Shown here: in pieces, positions 10,810 to 24,079 of the stretch
Layout of the letters: every line of letters begins with the position of its first letter
How positions within the stretch are numbered: the first letter of the stretch is position 1
Assembly (NCBI GenBank): GCA_008711295.1
Contig: VUYV01000402.1
Coordinates: forward strand, 399,351 to 463,350
Reading direction: 5' to 3'
DNA from: Anarhynchus alexandrinus
Lineage: Eukaryota; Chordata; Aves; Charadriiformes; Charadriidae
DNA length: 64,000 nt
The notes under the pieces: generated by a model
What the model saw: the letters and a program-made list of their open reading frames with translations, nothing else
Databases searched by the model: none
What the model was told of the DNA's origin: nothing
Program-made: the position numbers and the translations under genes

Positions 10810-13800
10810 TCCTGGATTCTTCAAGCAACAAAGTGTTTTAAATGGACTAAAAAAATCAGGGCTATATAAAATCCCACTGCAGACTGGGTTGTCTCCTGTA
10901 AACTGAGCACGGAAGAGGGGTCTTTTAAGAGAGAGGTCTCTTACATATTTTTAACTGTAGTCATTCTCAACTTTTGCAAGCCTTGTGTGTTAATTTTATG
11001 AAAATTAAAAATTTGTCTGTCTTAATTTAAAAAAAAAAAACCCACATAATTTTGGATTTGGACTGTATTGCCAGTGAAATGACAGCCAGTGGTGAGGTCG
11101 GGGAACCTGACGCGCCTTTTTCACGTCAGTCTTCAGCAGGACGCCCCTGCCTTCGCTGGCCGGGTGCTGCCGGTAAGGGGGCAAAGCCACACCTGGTAAA
11201 AAGGTGGAGGACATCCAGCAGAGGGAGTGAATGTGAAGGTGCCTAGTCTGGATCACTTCCGTTTTCAAAAAAAGGTGCAAAAAAAGTGCAGAAAATGGCA
11301 AAGTTCTCCGGTGGGACTAAGCAGCCCCGAAGTTTTGTGGAGGATTCCTGGGGAGGAGCAGGTCGGTCTGCAGGGGACAGGTTGGGGGATGCGGTCACTG
11401 GTGAGCTGAACGTGCGTCAGCAAAGCCAGACTGTTGTGGAGACGCTATTTTGGGGTGCAGAAAGGATGACGTGACTGCCGAAGGCGCACCGTAACTCTGT
11501 CGTCCTACTCGGCACCGGTGCAGCTCCACGACCTGCTCGCCTGTTCACTCAGCAGTGATTTCTTGAGTGGAGACCCAAAGGCCCTGCTGCCCGGCTCTGC
11601 AGAGACTGGCTGCTACTCTGAGGCAATAAAAAAAGGACATTTATTTTTCCTGCTTTTTCAACCCAGCCAGATCTAGCTCAGGGTTGTGTGGTGTATTTTC
11701 AAAGCTTTGGAGCCCCGAGACCCAGAATAAGCGGTAGTAGTGAGTATTTTCATAAGGTTCTTTTTCCTGAAACTCTGAAGTGCCTTTGATAATTTTTTGA
11801 TACTATAAATCACATAGTATAGTGATTTTATGTATATATATGAAAACATAGATATTACTGTAGTCATTTTTTATGTATATATGTAAGTTCAGGTAGAAAC
11901 CTTTTTCCGAAAGAGAGGTTTTGCTGCGTGAACACAGTGTGTGTTGGGGCCTCTTTGGGGTGGGGGGGACTTCAAATGCTTTCCAAATTTTTCGTTCTGT
12001 TTTTATTAAATAGCCTTAAACAGCGATTCATTTAGTTACCTACACGCAGCAGAACTGAAAATCAAAGTGTTGATTTTGAAAGCGTGTAGATTAGTCACTG
12101 TTTGTTCTGTTTGTTTATTTTTTGTTTAGCGGTCTCTGTCATCTCTAAATTTCAGGTCAAATGTTAAAATAGCCGAGTTACCCTAAAGGCTCGTACCCTG
12201 GTCTGTCAGTTATATGGCTTTTTATCAACTGTAGCTGGGTTAGAACGCTCTTCCTGCTGTAAATGATGGACTGGTTGTTATTTCGAAGCACCCTTGCCGC
12301 GGTGGCTTTGGAGTAGGTATCAACAAGCCAAACACGTGTTTAGTTGTTTCTATAGTGATAATATCTGTGGCTTCCGTCGGGAAGTCATTATGCTGGGTAC
12401 TAATTGAATCTAAAACTAAAGACAGACCCTTTTATCTACCCAGTCAAAGGCTAGCAATACGGTAAGTAGCTGCTAATAACATTTTGCTCGCAGAATCGCA
12501 TCTCTTATATTTCTGGTTCATTTAATTTCCCATTTAGACTACCTTAAAGTTATTAAAAATTTTTGAACGCGTTTTTGTTCGGTCCCCCAGAACCAAAGCC
12601 GAAAGGGAAGGCGGTATGAAGCAGCGTGCTCTGCATCCCTGTCCCGCTGCTCTCCGTGCGTGTGGGCTGGAGAAGGTGCTTTCCCACGGGGGGGTCCGGC
12701 AGAGGGCACGCCGCCCCCGCGCACCCACCGCTGCCCCTGCCCGTGTCCCGCGCCCCACATCCCAGCCCCTGTGTGTGCGCTGCACCCGCGGCACGGCCCG
12801 CTTGGCTCCTTGCTACTCAACCCGCCCGGCTGCTCGGCGCAGTTCCTCTACCGGGGGAAGAGGGAAAGTTCTCTGGGCACTGAATTCTGAAATTTTTTTT
12901 TGCTTCCTTACCCGTTTTCAGCGTAGAAGGGGGGATAACGCTGCCTCACGTCGTGTTTGCATCCTGGGCGCTCCGTGGTATTACAAGTAATGTCAGTAAA
13001 ATGAGGCGGGTATTGGAGGGGAGGGGGGAAAGAGAGAGAGAGAGAAAAGGATAACTTAAAAACCTCCGTTTTCAAACAAGCGTTCTTGCCCACCAAGTTC
13101 CAGTTCAGTTTTTATTACCTACAAATTTCTGAGCCCATTGTAAGGAGCGTTTACCAGACCCTTCTGGTAGAGGGGGATGTGATTTATAAATAGACAATTA
13201 GAAAAAGGTAGAAAGACAACTTCTGGTAATGTAGTTTGCAGTTTCCAGCTTTTTAATTCCATGATGGAAGTAGGTTATTGGGTTTTTTAACAGAGGCGGC
13301 CGTTGGTAGGAATGCGGGTGGACAGAGACAGGGTCTACAAACCATTCTGAAATGAACAGGATGTGGCAACACACAACACAAATACAATGTGTTTTCAAAC
13401 GTATGGAACATCACAGGCGCGTTTTACTGATAATCTCTCAGTTCTTTTGCGCGTGGAGCACAGTTCTGCAGTGGGACCTGTCGATAAGGCACCGCTTTTC
13501 CCAGCAGAAAGTGGCTGTGTGGGTTTGATGTGCATACCTCGGCCCCGCGGGTTTGTGCCCAACAGGCAGCTCCGAGGGTAATGCTCGCCCGCGGGCGGGC
13601 GCAGCTCCGCAATGTCTAAACCTGGTTAAGAACACACACTCGGCACTTGCCCTCTTTTTTGGGGGGAACCCCTTGGCCATGTTCTCCCGCTCCCCGCGGG
13701 CGGCGTGCAGGGCTGCCCGGGCCCCGGGAACGTTCCTCCGGTAGTTGTTCCTTGCACTTCACGTTACTTTTGTTTATAGACGAGTTGCACACTACGCAGG

Positions 13801-14118
13801 CATCGCTACTTAAGTTACATTCATGCTTTATTTATGAGTAGGTTGGATAGAAACAGGATAAAAATGCAGAATCCAGGACAGCCCTTGACTGCTGTATCAA
13901 TGATACGTTTGCTGAAATAACCGAACCCCGAGCGTTTGGGCTGCGTTTGGTTCTGCCTGAGGATGAGCGCCATAGGGAGAGGGATTCCATGGTTAATAGG
14001 AAAGATATTTTATCCGTACCGTGTGGCTGTACAAGTGGGATGTGGAATCCCCTGAGGAGTGCGCAGTGCAGAGCAGGAGCTCCCTCAGCCTTGTACGTTA
14101 CAAAAGAGAACAAACATT

Positions 14119-14435
14119 CCAGCTCCTGAGAAGCTCCTATGAGGAGAGGCTGAGAGAGTTGGGGCTGTTCAGCCTGGAGAAGAGAAGGCTCCGGGGAGAT
14201 CTTCTTGCGGCCTTCCAGTGCCTAAAGGGGCTCCAGGAGAGCTGGGGAAGGACTTTTTACTGGGGCATGGAGTGATAGGATGAGGGGGAATGGCTTCAAA
14301 CTGGAAGAGGGCAGGTTTAGATTGACCATTAGGAAGAAGTTTTTCCCTGTGAGGGTGGTGAGGCACTGTCCCAGGTTGCCCAGAGAGGTTGTTGAGGCCC
14401 CATCCCTGGAGGTGTTCAAGGCCAGGCTGGAGGTG
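14119..14435 (+). mobile_element. CR1 LINE, interrupted by n at 14436
   Basis: It begins in the ORF2 tail (GAGGAGAGGCTGAGAGAGTT) and proceeds through the 3' UTR to GCCAGGCTGGAGGTG, where a lone n precedes unrelated sequence. The expected last 130 bases or so and the octamer tail are missing, presumably lost at the join. Confidence 0.9.
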
Positions 14436-14940
14436 NTGCAGCTTTGGGGTCAGCCTTGCGTGGCCACGCAGAGCGTGTGCGCTGGTGCTGCCACGACCTG
14501 TGTAGCATTCACCCTGTCTCTTCTGACCTCCATCGCTTCTTCAGCTGAAAAATTTTATTCAACTGCATCATCTAGAAAGTGGTGGGGCAGCGGTGTTACA
14601 GAAACAGCTGTTGTTTTCTGGGTTCATACCCAACTCGGTAGTCCACCGCTGAGTCTGAAGTCAGAGCACAGGAACCCAAAATGTACATGCCAAATAAGCA
14701 GCTCAAGAGGAAGGGCATCCATGGGGATGTCCGGTAACTGCACACTGAATTGAAACTGTTTAGAAGCTTCATTGATTCCTCAAACACTTACGGTAACTCA
14801 TGGCAAATATTTCTCACGAGCTTAATTATCCTGTGCACGATGAAAAAGAAGCAGAAACTGCTTCTTTTGAATTTTCTTTGACAGATTTGGGCAAAAGGTA
14901 AGTATCCACGTCCTGGGGACATGGTTTAGAAGTGGTTTTG

Positions 14941-15012
14941 TCAGGTTAGGTTAATGGTTGGACTTGATGATCTTAAAGGTCCCTTCCAACCTCAGGAATT
15001 CTGTGATTCTGT
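14941..15012 (+). mobile_element. CR1 LINE 3' fragment (older subfamily)
   Basis: TTAATGGTTGGACTTGATGA followed by CTTAAAGGTCCCTTCCAACC and AATTCTGTGATTCTGT is the 3' end of a CR1 subfamily distinct from the GGAACTCGATGATC type. Confidence 0.8.
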
Positions 15013-15999
15013 CCTCCACTGATGGGCCTACGTATGTCAAAGACAGAGTTTCCTGGAGAAGGGGTCTCAGAAAGGCTGTACGATTTCAAAAGCGTTGTGC
15101 TGCGAGGCCGGAGCTCCGCAAGAGGCACTGCAGCCATTCCTTGCTAATGCACTCACAAGTGCACAGCGCTGCTGGAGCCAAACTGGCACCTGCGTCTCGT
15201 CACCCCTCGGGAATAACGCGGAGGAGAAACCTATCGTGGATGGCTGGGCAATTGGGTGAGCGGTCCAAGGGGAAAGGAAGTGGCTATATGACCTAACAGT
15301 TTGGAGGAGAACCCCAACCATGAACATTTGGGTCCGGGAAGGTTGCTGAGATGTTTGTCCAGATAAACAGCGCTTATCTGTGTGCCTGACACTTTGGGGA
15401 TCATCAGCCACGCGTGCCGTCAGGCTGGTGTGGTGGCCACAGCGGCGCGAGTCCCGCTGAGCCACGTACCGTGCCCGTTAGGAAGTCAACCAGAAGGGGT
15501 TGCCGTGCCGTTCCCCGCAGAGCGCGGACGGAGCCGCCGGGAGCGCAGGGCCGCGTTGGCCGGAGCTGCGGCTCCGCTGCTGTAGCAGAAGGCGGTGTGA
15601 GGTGGTTGAATGTCTCCGAAAATAAAGGCACACCGGGCTGTTTTCCCGTCTAACGCTGAAGATAAATAAGACCATAAATTGGACTCCAGGATGTGTGAAA
15701 CCTTTTTCAAAGTCTGAAACTATTTATTTTTATGAAAGTTAGTTATTTGTTAAAATTCAACTAATTTACTAATATAAGTTTTAAATACTTATTTAGCGTT
15801 GAAATTTATGAACACTGGGAATTTTGCAGTACTATATCCAAGTTCCAAACTAGCTGAGATCCTGCTGTGACAGAAGTTACAGATACCTCATAGAACATCG
15901 TTTGCCCCCAGCTGTTTACAAATATAGATTGAATTCGAGAAGAAACAAGACGAAGAGGTGGGGAGGAAGAAGATGGTGGAAAAGCGGGGTGCTAGTGAT

Positions 16000-16090
16000 G
16001 GGAAGTGGATGGTGTTATCTGGGGCAGCGTGCGGTGGTGGGGCAGGGGACGGTGCTGTTGTGGGGTGTCGGTGGTGGGTGAGAGGGTTAT
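16000..16090 (+). repeat. G-rich GGTGG/GGGG stretch
   Basis: Many short G runs (GGTGGTGGGGCAGGGGACGG, TGTGGGGTGTCGGTGGTGGG) occur within 80 bases, a composition able to form a G-quadruplex on the + strand. Confidence 0.5.
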
Positions 16091-18395
16091 GTTACTCCGG
16101 GGCTTTCTCTCTGTGTTTTCTGCTCTTCTGAAGGGGCGAGCGTCCCACCTTGGCAGAATGGGGTACTCTCCCCGTGCAGACGGTATCAAACAGGAGGTGG
16201 AGACTGGCGACAGTGATGACAGAGAGGTGTTTTTTTATTAGATATGTCTAAAGTAGAACCCAGCTAATTGAAAGAAAAAAAAAAAAGCTGTTTCTCAGGG
16301 GAAGGCGACGCGGTAAGGGGTGTACGTGCCGTTCAGCCGACTGCGCCTTTCCCCGCCAGCTGCACTGAGAAATGGTATCAAAACGTTGGGATCAATGGAA
16401 ATTATCTCTCCCCTATAATTTTCGGAAAGTGAAGCCGCAGCAGCAGCTCGGTTGTGCGGCATTCCAGACAGCACTGCGTTTGTCTGACAAAATAAATGGT
16501 GGAGTAGCACAATGGGGTGTACTGTTTGGTACCACAATGGGGAAAAACCTTTAAAATAGCCTAAAAATACTGCAAAGAGGAGGTCACAGAAAAGGCACGC
16601 TGAGAACAGATGCTCTCTGCAGGAACCAAAAGATGAACCGGGGAAAGTGGGAAATACTCTAAAAGGGGAAGTGGTGGAGAACAAACTGTGAGAGAAATAT
16701 ATGTGGAAATTTTCAACACGTAGAAGAATTAATTGAGGAAAACTAGAATTTTACTTTTGGTATCATCAGATTTGCGTGCATAATTTAAATTTTACTATGG
16801 ACTTAGTAGGAAGTGCTATACAGATTGGATTGTGTTTTTCATAGGATTTCAAAATAACTAAAGGCTGATGCTCACCTGTAAAACCTTCCCCAGTGAGAGC
16901 GCCGTGCGCTTCAACGCTCTTTGCAGGGATCATCCCATTGATTGGGATCTACCGGGTTTTCTCAACACATAAAAAAAGAAAGAAGAAACCCATCAGCTTA
17001 CCACCAGCGAGTCTTTTTAGCACTTCCCAAGCTGAGGTGCTTCTGAAGGTGCCGTTGCACAGAGCTGCCTAGAGGAGACTCCCATCAAGCAGTTCATGAT
17101 CTTGACGTCCTTCTTGGTGAGAGGAGATCAGAACCGTATACCCATCGCAAGATTTCTGCAGTGGTACTTTGACAGGGCCAAGACTTTCTGTCTGCAGAGC
17201 CAAAGATAATGTATTGGGAAGATCGGTCGCCCATTTCCCCTGGTACCTGAAGGTTGTTGGGTGGCTTGCTCTCCATCGCCTTCCTGCGTTCTGCTGCCTC
17301 ACGGGTTGGATCTGTGGCCTGTTGGATAAAAATTCCAGAATCTGAAAGGAATTAGGCTGCAACATATTGGATAATCGGTTTATTTTGTGAAACAGTATGC
17401 TCTTAATATGGTAGCCAGGCCAGAGTACGTGTTGTAAAGAAGGGTGAGATGCTGGTGGAGGCATGTGACTGGAATTCCACCGTAGCTACTGCTTGAATCT
17501 TCTCTGATGTACTCCAGGGCAGAATATGATCATGAGTAATTCTTTCTTTCCCAAGACTACAATCGTCACGAATTCGGCAGCAGCCTCCATTCATGGTTTT
17601 TAGAGTTCTCAGTTCCCATTGACTTTGAGTTGTGAGGTAATTGAAGGAGGATAATAAATCTTCAGTTAAGAACCGGCTGTCCTAATAGATCCTCACAGGC
17701 CTCCGGCTCATCTTTCTTCTCTAATTTGAAAGGAATTTTTCCTCTTTTTTTCATTGCTTTCCAGTTGATATTAGTATTTTACTTTATAGTTAAAACGCAT
17801 CCCGATCTACTGCAACCCACGCCAACCCACAGCGGGAGCGGCTTCCTCACGCATAGGCTCTCCGCTCAAAATCCCCTTTATTGGCTGTTGTGTGCCGCTA
17901 AGCCAGGAGGCCCACAGCTGATGATTCTCAGTGGTTTACTGATTACTAATTGATTATTTCATTGTTAGTAAATATTAGTAATTGTTAGTTACTAACTTAT
18001 ATTAACTGTAACTGTGCGCGTAACTGCTGCCCTGGGGAGCCTCGCCTCCTCTTTAAATCAGTGTTAATCTGAATTTTAATCTGAATGTGCTTTGAGAGTT
18101 GGTCCTAATTCTGCTTTGGAATGTCTTACAGGAGTATTAAAAATGTACACAGGAGTAACTCGCCAGTAGGTTACAGAGACCGGGGCTGCTGAGGAGTTAG
18201 ATCAGAAAGCCAGAAGTGCCGGGTTCTTTCGGGGCTCTCCTAAAAGCCTTATGTGGTCTCCCGCGTCACTGGCACGGGTTCAGTGGGTGCAATAACATTT
18301 TAAGATGTTTTAAGCGCATGACTTGGGCCGGCCATCCACCCTTGTGGGTTTGGCTGTGCTTGTCACCAGCCTTTCAGCCTTCCTGAGGTGATCCC

Positions 18396-18558
18396 AGAGG
18401 TGCTGTGGCTGCCCCATCCCTGGAGGTGTTCAAGGCCAGGTTGGACGGGGCTTGGAGCAACCTGGGCTGGTGGGAGGTGTCCCTGCCCAGGGCAGGGGGT
18501 GGAACGAGATGGCCTTTAACAGTCCCTTCCAACCCAAACCCTTCTATGAGTCTATGAT
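18396..18558 (+). mobile_element. CR1 LINE 3' fragment near exon B
   Basis: It runs from TGCTGTGGCTGCCCCATCCC to CTTCTATGAGTCTATGAT. It belongs to the GGCTTGGAGCAACCTGGGCT subfamily also seen at 25184, 29252, 29991, 39172 and 61829. It ends about 310 bases before the exon B acceptor. Confidence 0.92.
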
Positions 18559-18870
18559 GAATCCCTTCATTGCGTATGACTGCCCCTCAGTTTGATTCCT
18601 GCTAGAAACACCAGACATGGTTTATTTCTTGATCTTGTATACTTTTGTTAAATTACTTTCATTTTTCAATATCATTTTTCAAAAAAAACCCCACAAAACT
18701 TGTTCACCTACGTAGTTTCTGTACTAATTTCTCAGGTATGGTATAGCGTAAATGGATATTTCGGAATGTTCTAGCACTATGCATTTTCTTACTCTTCTGT
18801 TACCTGACTGCACGTTCTACCCTGCTCTTCGTAGGAGTCAACTCATTTTTGTCATTCTCTTCAACAACAG

Positions 18871-18995
18871 AAATCGCCTGCAAAGAAGCTGAGCCACGCG
18901 ATTAGTAAATCCCTTGGTTGTGTCCCAAGCAGAGAACCGCCTCGCCCTGTATTTCCCGAGCAGCCAGAAAAGCCACTTGACCTTGCACATATCGT
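18871..18995 (+). CDS. DTNB: DTNB exon B: linker after the ZZ domain
   Basis: This 125 bp exon encodes 41 complete codons plus two bases. It starts [17 protein letters not shown] and ends EKPLDLAHI plus GT of a split Val. The acceptor is AACAACAG, ending at 18870, and the donor is GTGAGTATC, beginning at 18996, a near-consensus site. It joins exon A in phase 0 (Trp then Lys) and leaves in phase 2. The segment is the conserved basic and proline-rich linker between the ZZ finger and the C-terminal helical region. [18 protein letters not shown] separates DTNB from DTNA, which has LTNALSKSLSC at this place in the copies I recall. It is too short and too interrupted by stops on both sides to appear as a long open frame. 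It was found by following the expected protein downstream of exon A. No frameshift or stop is present. Confidence 0.96.
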
Positions 18996-21900
18996 GTGAG
19001 TATCTGCTTTAATCTGTTTTTCACTGAATCGGTGATAGAAAGCGCAGTGTCTGTAGCGGTACTGGGCTTTGGGACTGGCTAGCAGGAGGCAGCCCTCAGA
19101 TTAGAGCTGTAAAGTTGCAAAGCTGTAACTTTCATAAGTGTTTCTCTGAAAAATTATTAGAAACGTACTGTTTTGTGAGGAATACCTTTTTAACAGGAAC
19201 AGAGACACAGAATGCGTGTACGCAGAGTTAGACTCAGCCCGGGCTGTGGGCATCCATTAGCAGTTCAAAGTGCGGATCGGTGTTGCCGTTTGCACCTCAC
19301 CGTATCCGATCGGACTCTGTTTTCTCATTTATTGTAGATTAAAATTATATAAACAAAACAATGTTAAACGTATTTACTTGCCAGTTAACGTTGCCTAATG
19401 TTAGGAGGAGCGGGGCTTAGCTTGCCGCCGCCGCCGGGGAGCGTTGGCTTTGCGTTCCCGTCCGTCCCTCTGAGAGGTTCGCTGTGGTTTTCTGCCCAAT
19501 GGCATTACTGGAACCCTTTCGTTCCGACCTCAGTGTTGAACCGATGGAATGATTTTGATGAAATACCATTGTACTGGTGTTGGTTTGAAGGAACTTGAAA
19601 TCAGTCTGCTTCCCCAATTTGCCGCTTTTCACATCAAAAGTAAAACCTGAGAGAAAAAACCCAAGCAAACAAATTCTGTTACTGTATGCGTGTAATAAAC
19701 TGGGCCACCAGACAGATCTGCTTTAACGTCCCACAGAGTCTTGAGAAAACATCTCAGGCTTTTCATATATCTAAATTTAAGCACGTGCTCCAGAGAAGAG
19801 TGAGGAGAGAGGAGCAGAGCGAAGGGATATAACTTAGGTAAACTGGAGGACTCCCATTTCCGTGAGTATTGAGTAGTTGGTGGTTCTGAGAGTGAGCGGA
19901 GTTGATGCTTTTCTGGTTTTCTTTTGATGCCATAAATACCATGTTCTTCTTGAACTGTTTCACAATTTCTGGCAGGAGAACCAGGGTGCTCGAATCCGAA
20001 TGTCTTATAACCTCGGGCGGTTCCATGTTAGGCTGTGCGGCCTCGGCCTCCCCTACGCCGCGTGGCTTTGGTTGACCCTCTCTTCTGTGCGCTCCTTTTA
20101 ACAGTTGTGGCAGTCGTTAAGAAAAAGCTGGAGGCTAGCTTGCCAAAGTGTCGGAAAGGTGAGAACTCTGCAGCTTATCGTAGTGTGGCAAAACACTCGT
20201 GTGGCTTTCTTTTGTGAAGAGCATAGAAGACCGTAACTTGGCATGGAAGAGTAGCTGCAATAGTAGACGCGTTAACGGCATAGTTTGGAGCTTTACCGAT
20301 TTCTGCTTAGCTCTGTGATTGTTTTTTTTCCAGTTCTTGCATCACTCAATATTTAACAACTTTTATAATGCTTGCTTTAGTCCTGTGCAGTGAGGGGAGT
20401 TGCTCTGATTTGATGAAATATAATTGTTCTGATTTTCTCTGTGAAATTGCACTCAAATTTAAAAAAAAAAAAAAAAAGTCTGTTGTGCTATTGTTGAATT
20501 GAGAGCTGAAGTCCGGGCGCTCCTAAATGGACGGTGTATCAGACCCTCAAGGACAGAGTTATCTCCGTGCCTCAGCTGGGGTGTGTTGTGGCGTTTGTCA
20601 CTTCGCTTTAAATCTGGGGTTTCTGTAGGAAGGTGCTGCCCAGACTCATAGCAAACAACCTCGTGTTTGAAATCTCATCAGATCACGAATCCATTCACAT
20701 TTTTCTTTAGATTTCTCTCTGTGCTGCGTCCGTGTTGAAACGCACTGATATTCACAAGAGAAAATGAGTGGTTTACGATGTAATGCTTCTATAGAATGAC
20801 AAGAATATGTACTTGCGTCAGTGCAGCGTGTGAGCAGTGCCAGCCCTGGCGGCGCGTGGAGGGAAGCCGCAGAATCTGATCCCAAACCTGCCAGCCAAAG
20901 TTTTACTCCTGACAGAGGTTACCAAGTTTGATGAATCACTTCTTTCTTCTGCTGGGACTCATTAATTTGTTAACGGCTCAAACAAGTCTCCGTCCTGAGC
21001 TGGACAAGGGAGGGTAGAGGGTGGCTTTCTTCTGTAGGTGACCCATGGGAGGTGCTGGTGAAGCGCCTCCAGGTTTGCTTTGCCTTCCAGTGACTAACAG
21101 AGGACACCTCGATTTCCACACGCGGCGTCGGTGTTTTCCTCAGCCCAGAGGCGGTTGTGTGCCGCGGCGGCAGCGCCGGGCGCCGGCCGGGGAGGTGATG
21201 GCTGGGAGAGGTGGGCAGGAGGGTGGCAGGGCTGATGGTGAGGAGTGGGACACAGCACGGCACGGCACCGTCTGCGGTGACGCGCACTGCGGCACAGCCG
21301 CTCTCGGCAGCAGCAGGACAACCCCGAGACAGCTGCTCTGTGCTGCTGGCTTTAATTCAAAAAAAACCCTGTGCCCTAAAAAGCCAAAGCGTTGGGAACT
21401 CCTGCCTGATACCGCGAGGGCGACTGCAGCCGCAGCCGATAAGGGTCTGGTGCAAAAATAATGTAAGTAAGTAGGTCATTTATATCAAACACTAAGTCGC
21501 ATGGAAAGAAAATGAACATAGGACTAAATAGACCTACTGGGTTTTTTATGTGAGTGATATAAGAGCTTTGGGGTTTTCTGTATAAGTGATACCACTGAAA
21601 TAAAATAAAAAAAAAATAAAAAAAGGCACACAAGTCCCCCTCCCCCAGTTTTTAATTGTGAAAAGTGACATAGCCGGTGGAGATTGTTTGATAGAACTCA
21701 ACTTAGAAAGAGGAATTGCTTAGGGCCACGATGAGTCATCATTTAGGTGTCAGTGATCACTACCTGATTACATTTTTCCATGTAAATGAGGTGCACATCA
21801 GCATCTAACAAACGCTTTAGAGGAGAGCGTCTCGAAAGCTGAAAGCAGCTTCAGCTGAGTCAACAATGCAAATGTGAAAATATTAATAACCAGGAACTGT

Positions 21901-22659
21901 TTAAGAATGCTTGGCCAAATGCTCCAGGGAAAACAAGGGTTGGAAGGGAAGGAAAAACAGCTGTACTTGTCAAGGGAAGGAGAAGAGACAAAAATTGGTA
22001 GCAAAGAATGTAAACGGGTGGTTCAAAAGTTACTGGCGAGTAGTTTTCAGGTTGTGGTTTGGCAGAGGGGCAGCAGCTGTGCCATGTGCCGACGGGGAGA
22101 CGTTCCCCTTCCAGAGATAACCCAAGAGGACGCTGAATTGCACCGACTATGTTTACAGTCCAAACCGCATTTCGAAAGAATTTCTTAATTTGGATACTCG
22201 CTGCTGATTGTTGATGTGTCTCGGGGCGCTGGAAAGTTCCCACAGCACTGGAAAAAATACGTATGATCTCATTTCTCTTTTCGAGGCGGTGGAGGGGCAG
22301 GCAGCGAAGTCAGGCAGGGCAATCCCCGACACGTTAGTTTACCAACATGACTTTGATGGTGAATAAAATAATTGAGCGGTAGATAAGCTATTTTGTTGAT
22401 CAGTAACTAAAGAGGTAACTCATGCCAATCAAGCGTAGGCTTTGGGCAGTTTGGGGTAGTCAGACCCAGTTTGCCTCCTTTTTTATGAGATTAATTTTGA
22501 TTAATAAAGTGATATTGCTGCATAAATAATGCATTTATTATGAGCATTGAATAATTTAGGAAATGATCAATACGGCACATATACAGCAGATTGGAAAAAA
22601 AATTGGTTAGTTCATTGTCCTCAATAGAACTGCAAAAAGAAGGTTACTGAACAGGGCGT

Positions 22660-23375
22660 GTTTTCAAGCGGAGTCCTGCGGAGATCAAACTTCGCTCCTG
22701 TGCTGTTAACGTTGGTTTCATCACCAGGAGGAAAACGTGTGGAATCACCGCTGGTGGGCTAGACAGGGAAATGGGAAAAATATCGGAGGAATGAGAAGAT
22801 GAGAAGGACGGTACGCTGGGCAGAATGACTCAAAAATAATGGGGGGGGGGTCATGGTGTGCAATTGGCTGAATGTGCATTTTCGGGGGGATTTGGTCAGG
22901 ACGGATGCCAACAGGATCGGAGAGCGGTAGTACCCTTGGTGCCTGGTGGGGGCAGGGTCCTGGGCAGAAAACCCCGTGGCTACAGCATCCCCATCACCAC
23001 GAGTGTTGAAAGACCAAAGGGTTTGAGAAGGTCAATGAAAATGATTAAAGGACTGGGAACAGAGAGGGGAAGATGCGTAGCTTTACATCCAGAGACTCGA
23101 GTAACGTCGGTATAACACGCGGAGGTTAAGGAATGATTTGACATTTCTAAAAATATCTACCCTAGAGAAATTAAATATAATCCCAGGGAGCTTTAGCGGA
23201 CGGGCTTAACAAAAGACACAGACCAGAGGTTGAAGCCCAACAAATTCAGATGAAATATAAGAAGCATGTTTTCGATAGTGAATGTAAGGAAATGATTGTT
23301 AGAATAGATTACCGAAATCAAAAGTGGTGGTGGAATTTCCACCACTGAAACCTGAAAGCCAAGAGGAGAGTATTT
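22660..23375 (+). mobile_element. very old CR1 segment: RT end to 3' UTR
   Basis: Degraded blocks appear in the order expected of an ancient amniote CR1. GGAGTCCTGCGGAGATCAAA plus CTCCTGTGCTGTTAAC (about 22670-22710) corresponds to the G-V-PQGSVLGPVLFN stretch of the reverse transcriptase. ATGAAAATGATTAAAGGACT (about 23035) corresponds to the RMIKGL region. CCCAACAAATTCAGATGAAA followed by GTGAATGTAAGGAAATGATT and TGGTGGTGGAATTTCCACCA (23235-23345) corresponds to the 3' UTR. A poly-G run interrupts it at about 22842-22851. No open frame survives. Confidence 0.6.
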
Positions 23376-24079
23376 GTAAATCAAATAAGAATTCCAGTCA
23401 GCGTTACATTCTGTGTTTGAGAGCAGCTCAGTTGTTGCAGTGTTCCCCTGCAGCTCTGTGACGTATGACAACGCATACAAAAATTGCAGTGTAGTCTCAG
23501 AGTCAGGAATGTCACAGAATCCACTGCTGGAGCACCATACCTATGTTCCATAGGGCAACTATGGATTTGCTTTACGTACACTTCCAAAAATAAGTGAGTG
23601 TTTCTGAAACTACCGCTGCCTCTCTCTGCCTGAATCCCTGCAGCCGTGCTGGGTCAGTAATATAAATATGGAAATTCTGCTATTTCGGTACATTCTGCTG
23701 CTCTTCCCCTGATCTCTCTCGTGCATCCTCCTCCAGGTTGTGAGCTGTGGGAGCTTCCTGGCTGCCGTAGAGTGATTCTGAGGGAATCCCGCTCTTTTTT
23801 AGGTGCCCGGTTTCTGAATATGATTGCTGGAACCCGCAGGCTCCAAAGGTTCCCCCTTTTTTAAGGGATTACAGTCTACATGAGGGAAAAAAAATAATAG
23901 GCATTAAAAAACTGTTTTTATTTTATAGTTGATAAAGCAGAGATTGTATTTGACACGGATTGTCTTTCCTGGGAGAAATCATTTAGCGTTTTCCTTCACT
24001 GCGGTGTTATTTCAGGTTATAACTTGATCATAACTCGATCACTAAATCATAGATCATTCTGTGATTTCCCCTGGCTCCG

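Larger units (their letters stand above)
8710..18870 (+). other. DTNB: DTNB intron between exons A and B (10,161 bp)
   Basis: This intron is bounded by GTAACT at 8710 and AACAACAG at 18870. It contains four CR1 fragments (10753, 14119, 14941 and 18396), GC-rich patches at about 9880-10130, 12600-12880 and 13540-13740, a GA run near 13030, a G-rich stretch at 16000-16090 and a TTAGTAA-rich stretch near 17935-18012. The stretches 8760-9600, 10810-12530, 15650-16000 and 16680-17900 hold nothing I can identify. No additional exon with dystrobrevin similarity was found. Confidence 0.9.

Noticed and set aside
17069..17464. 131-codon minus-strand frame considered as a processed pseudogene
   Set aside because: I could not match it to a known protein and saw no poly(A) tail or target-site duplication.
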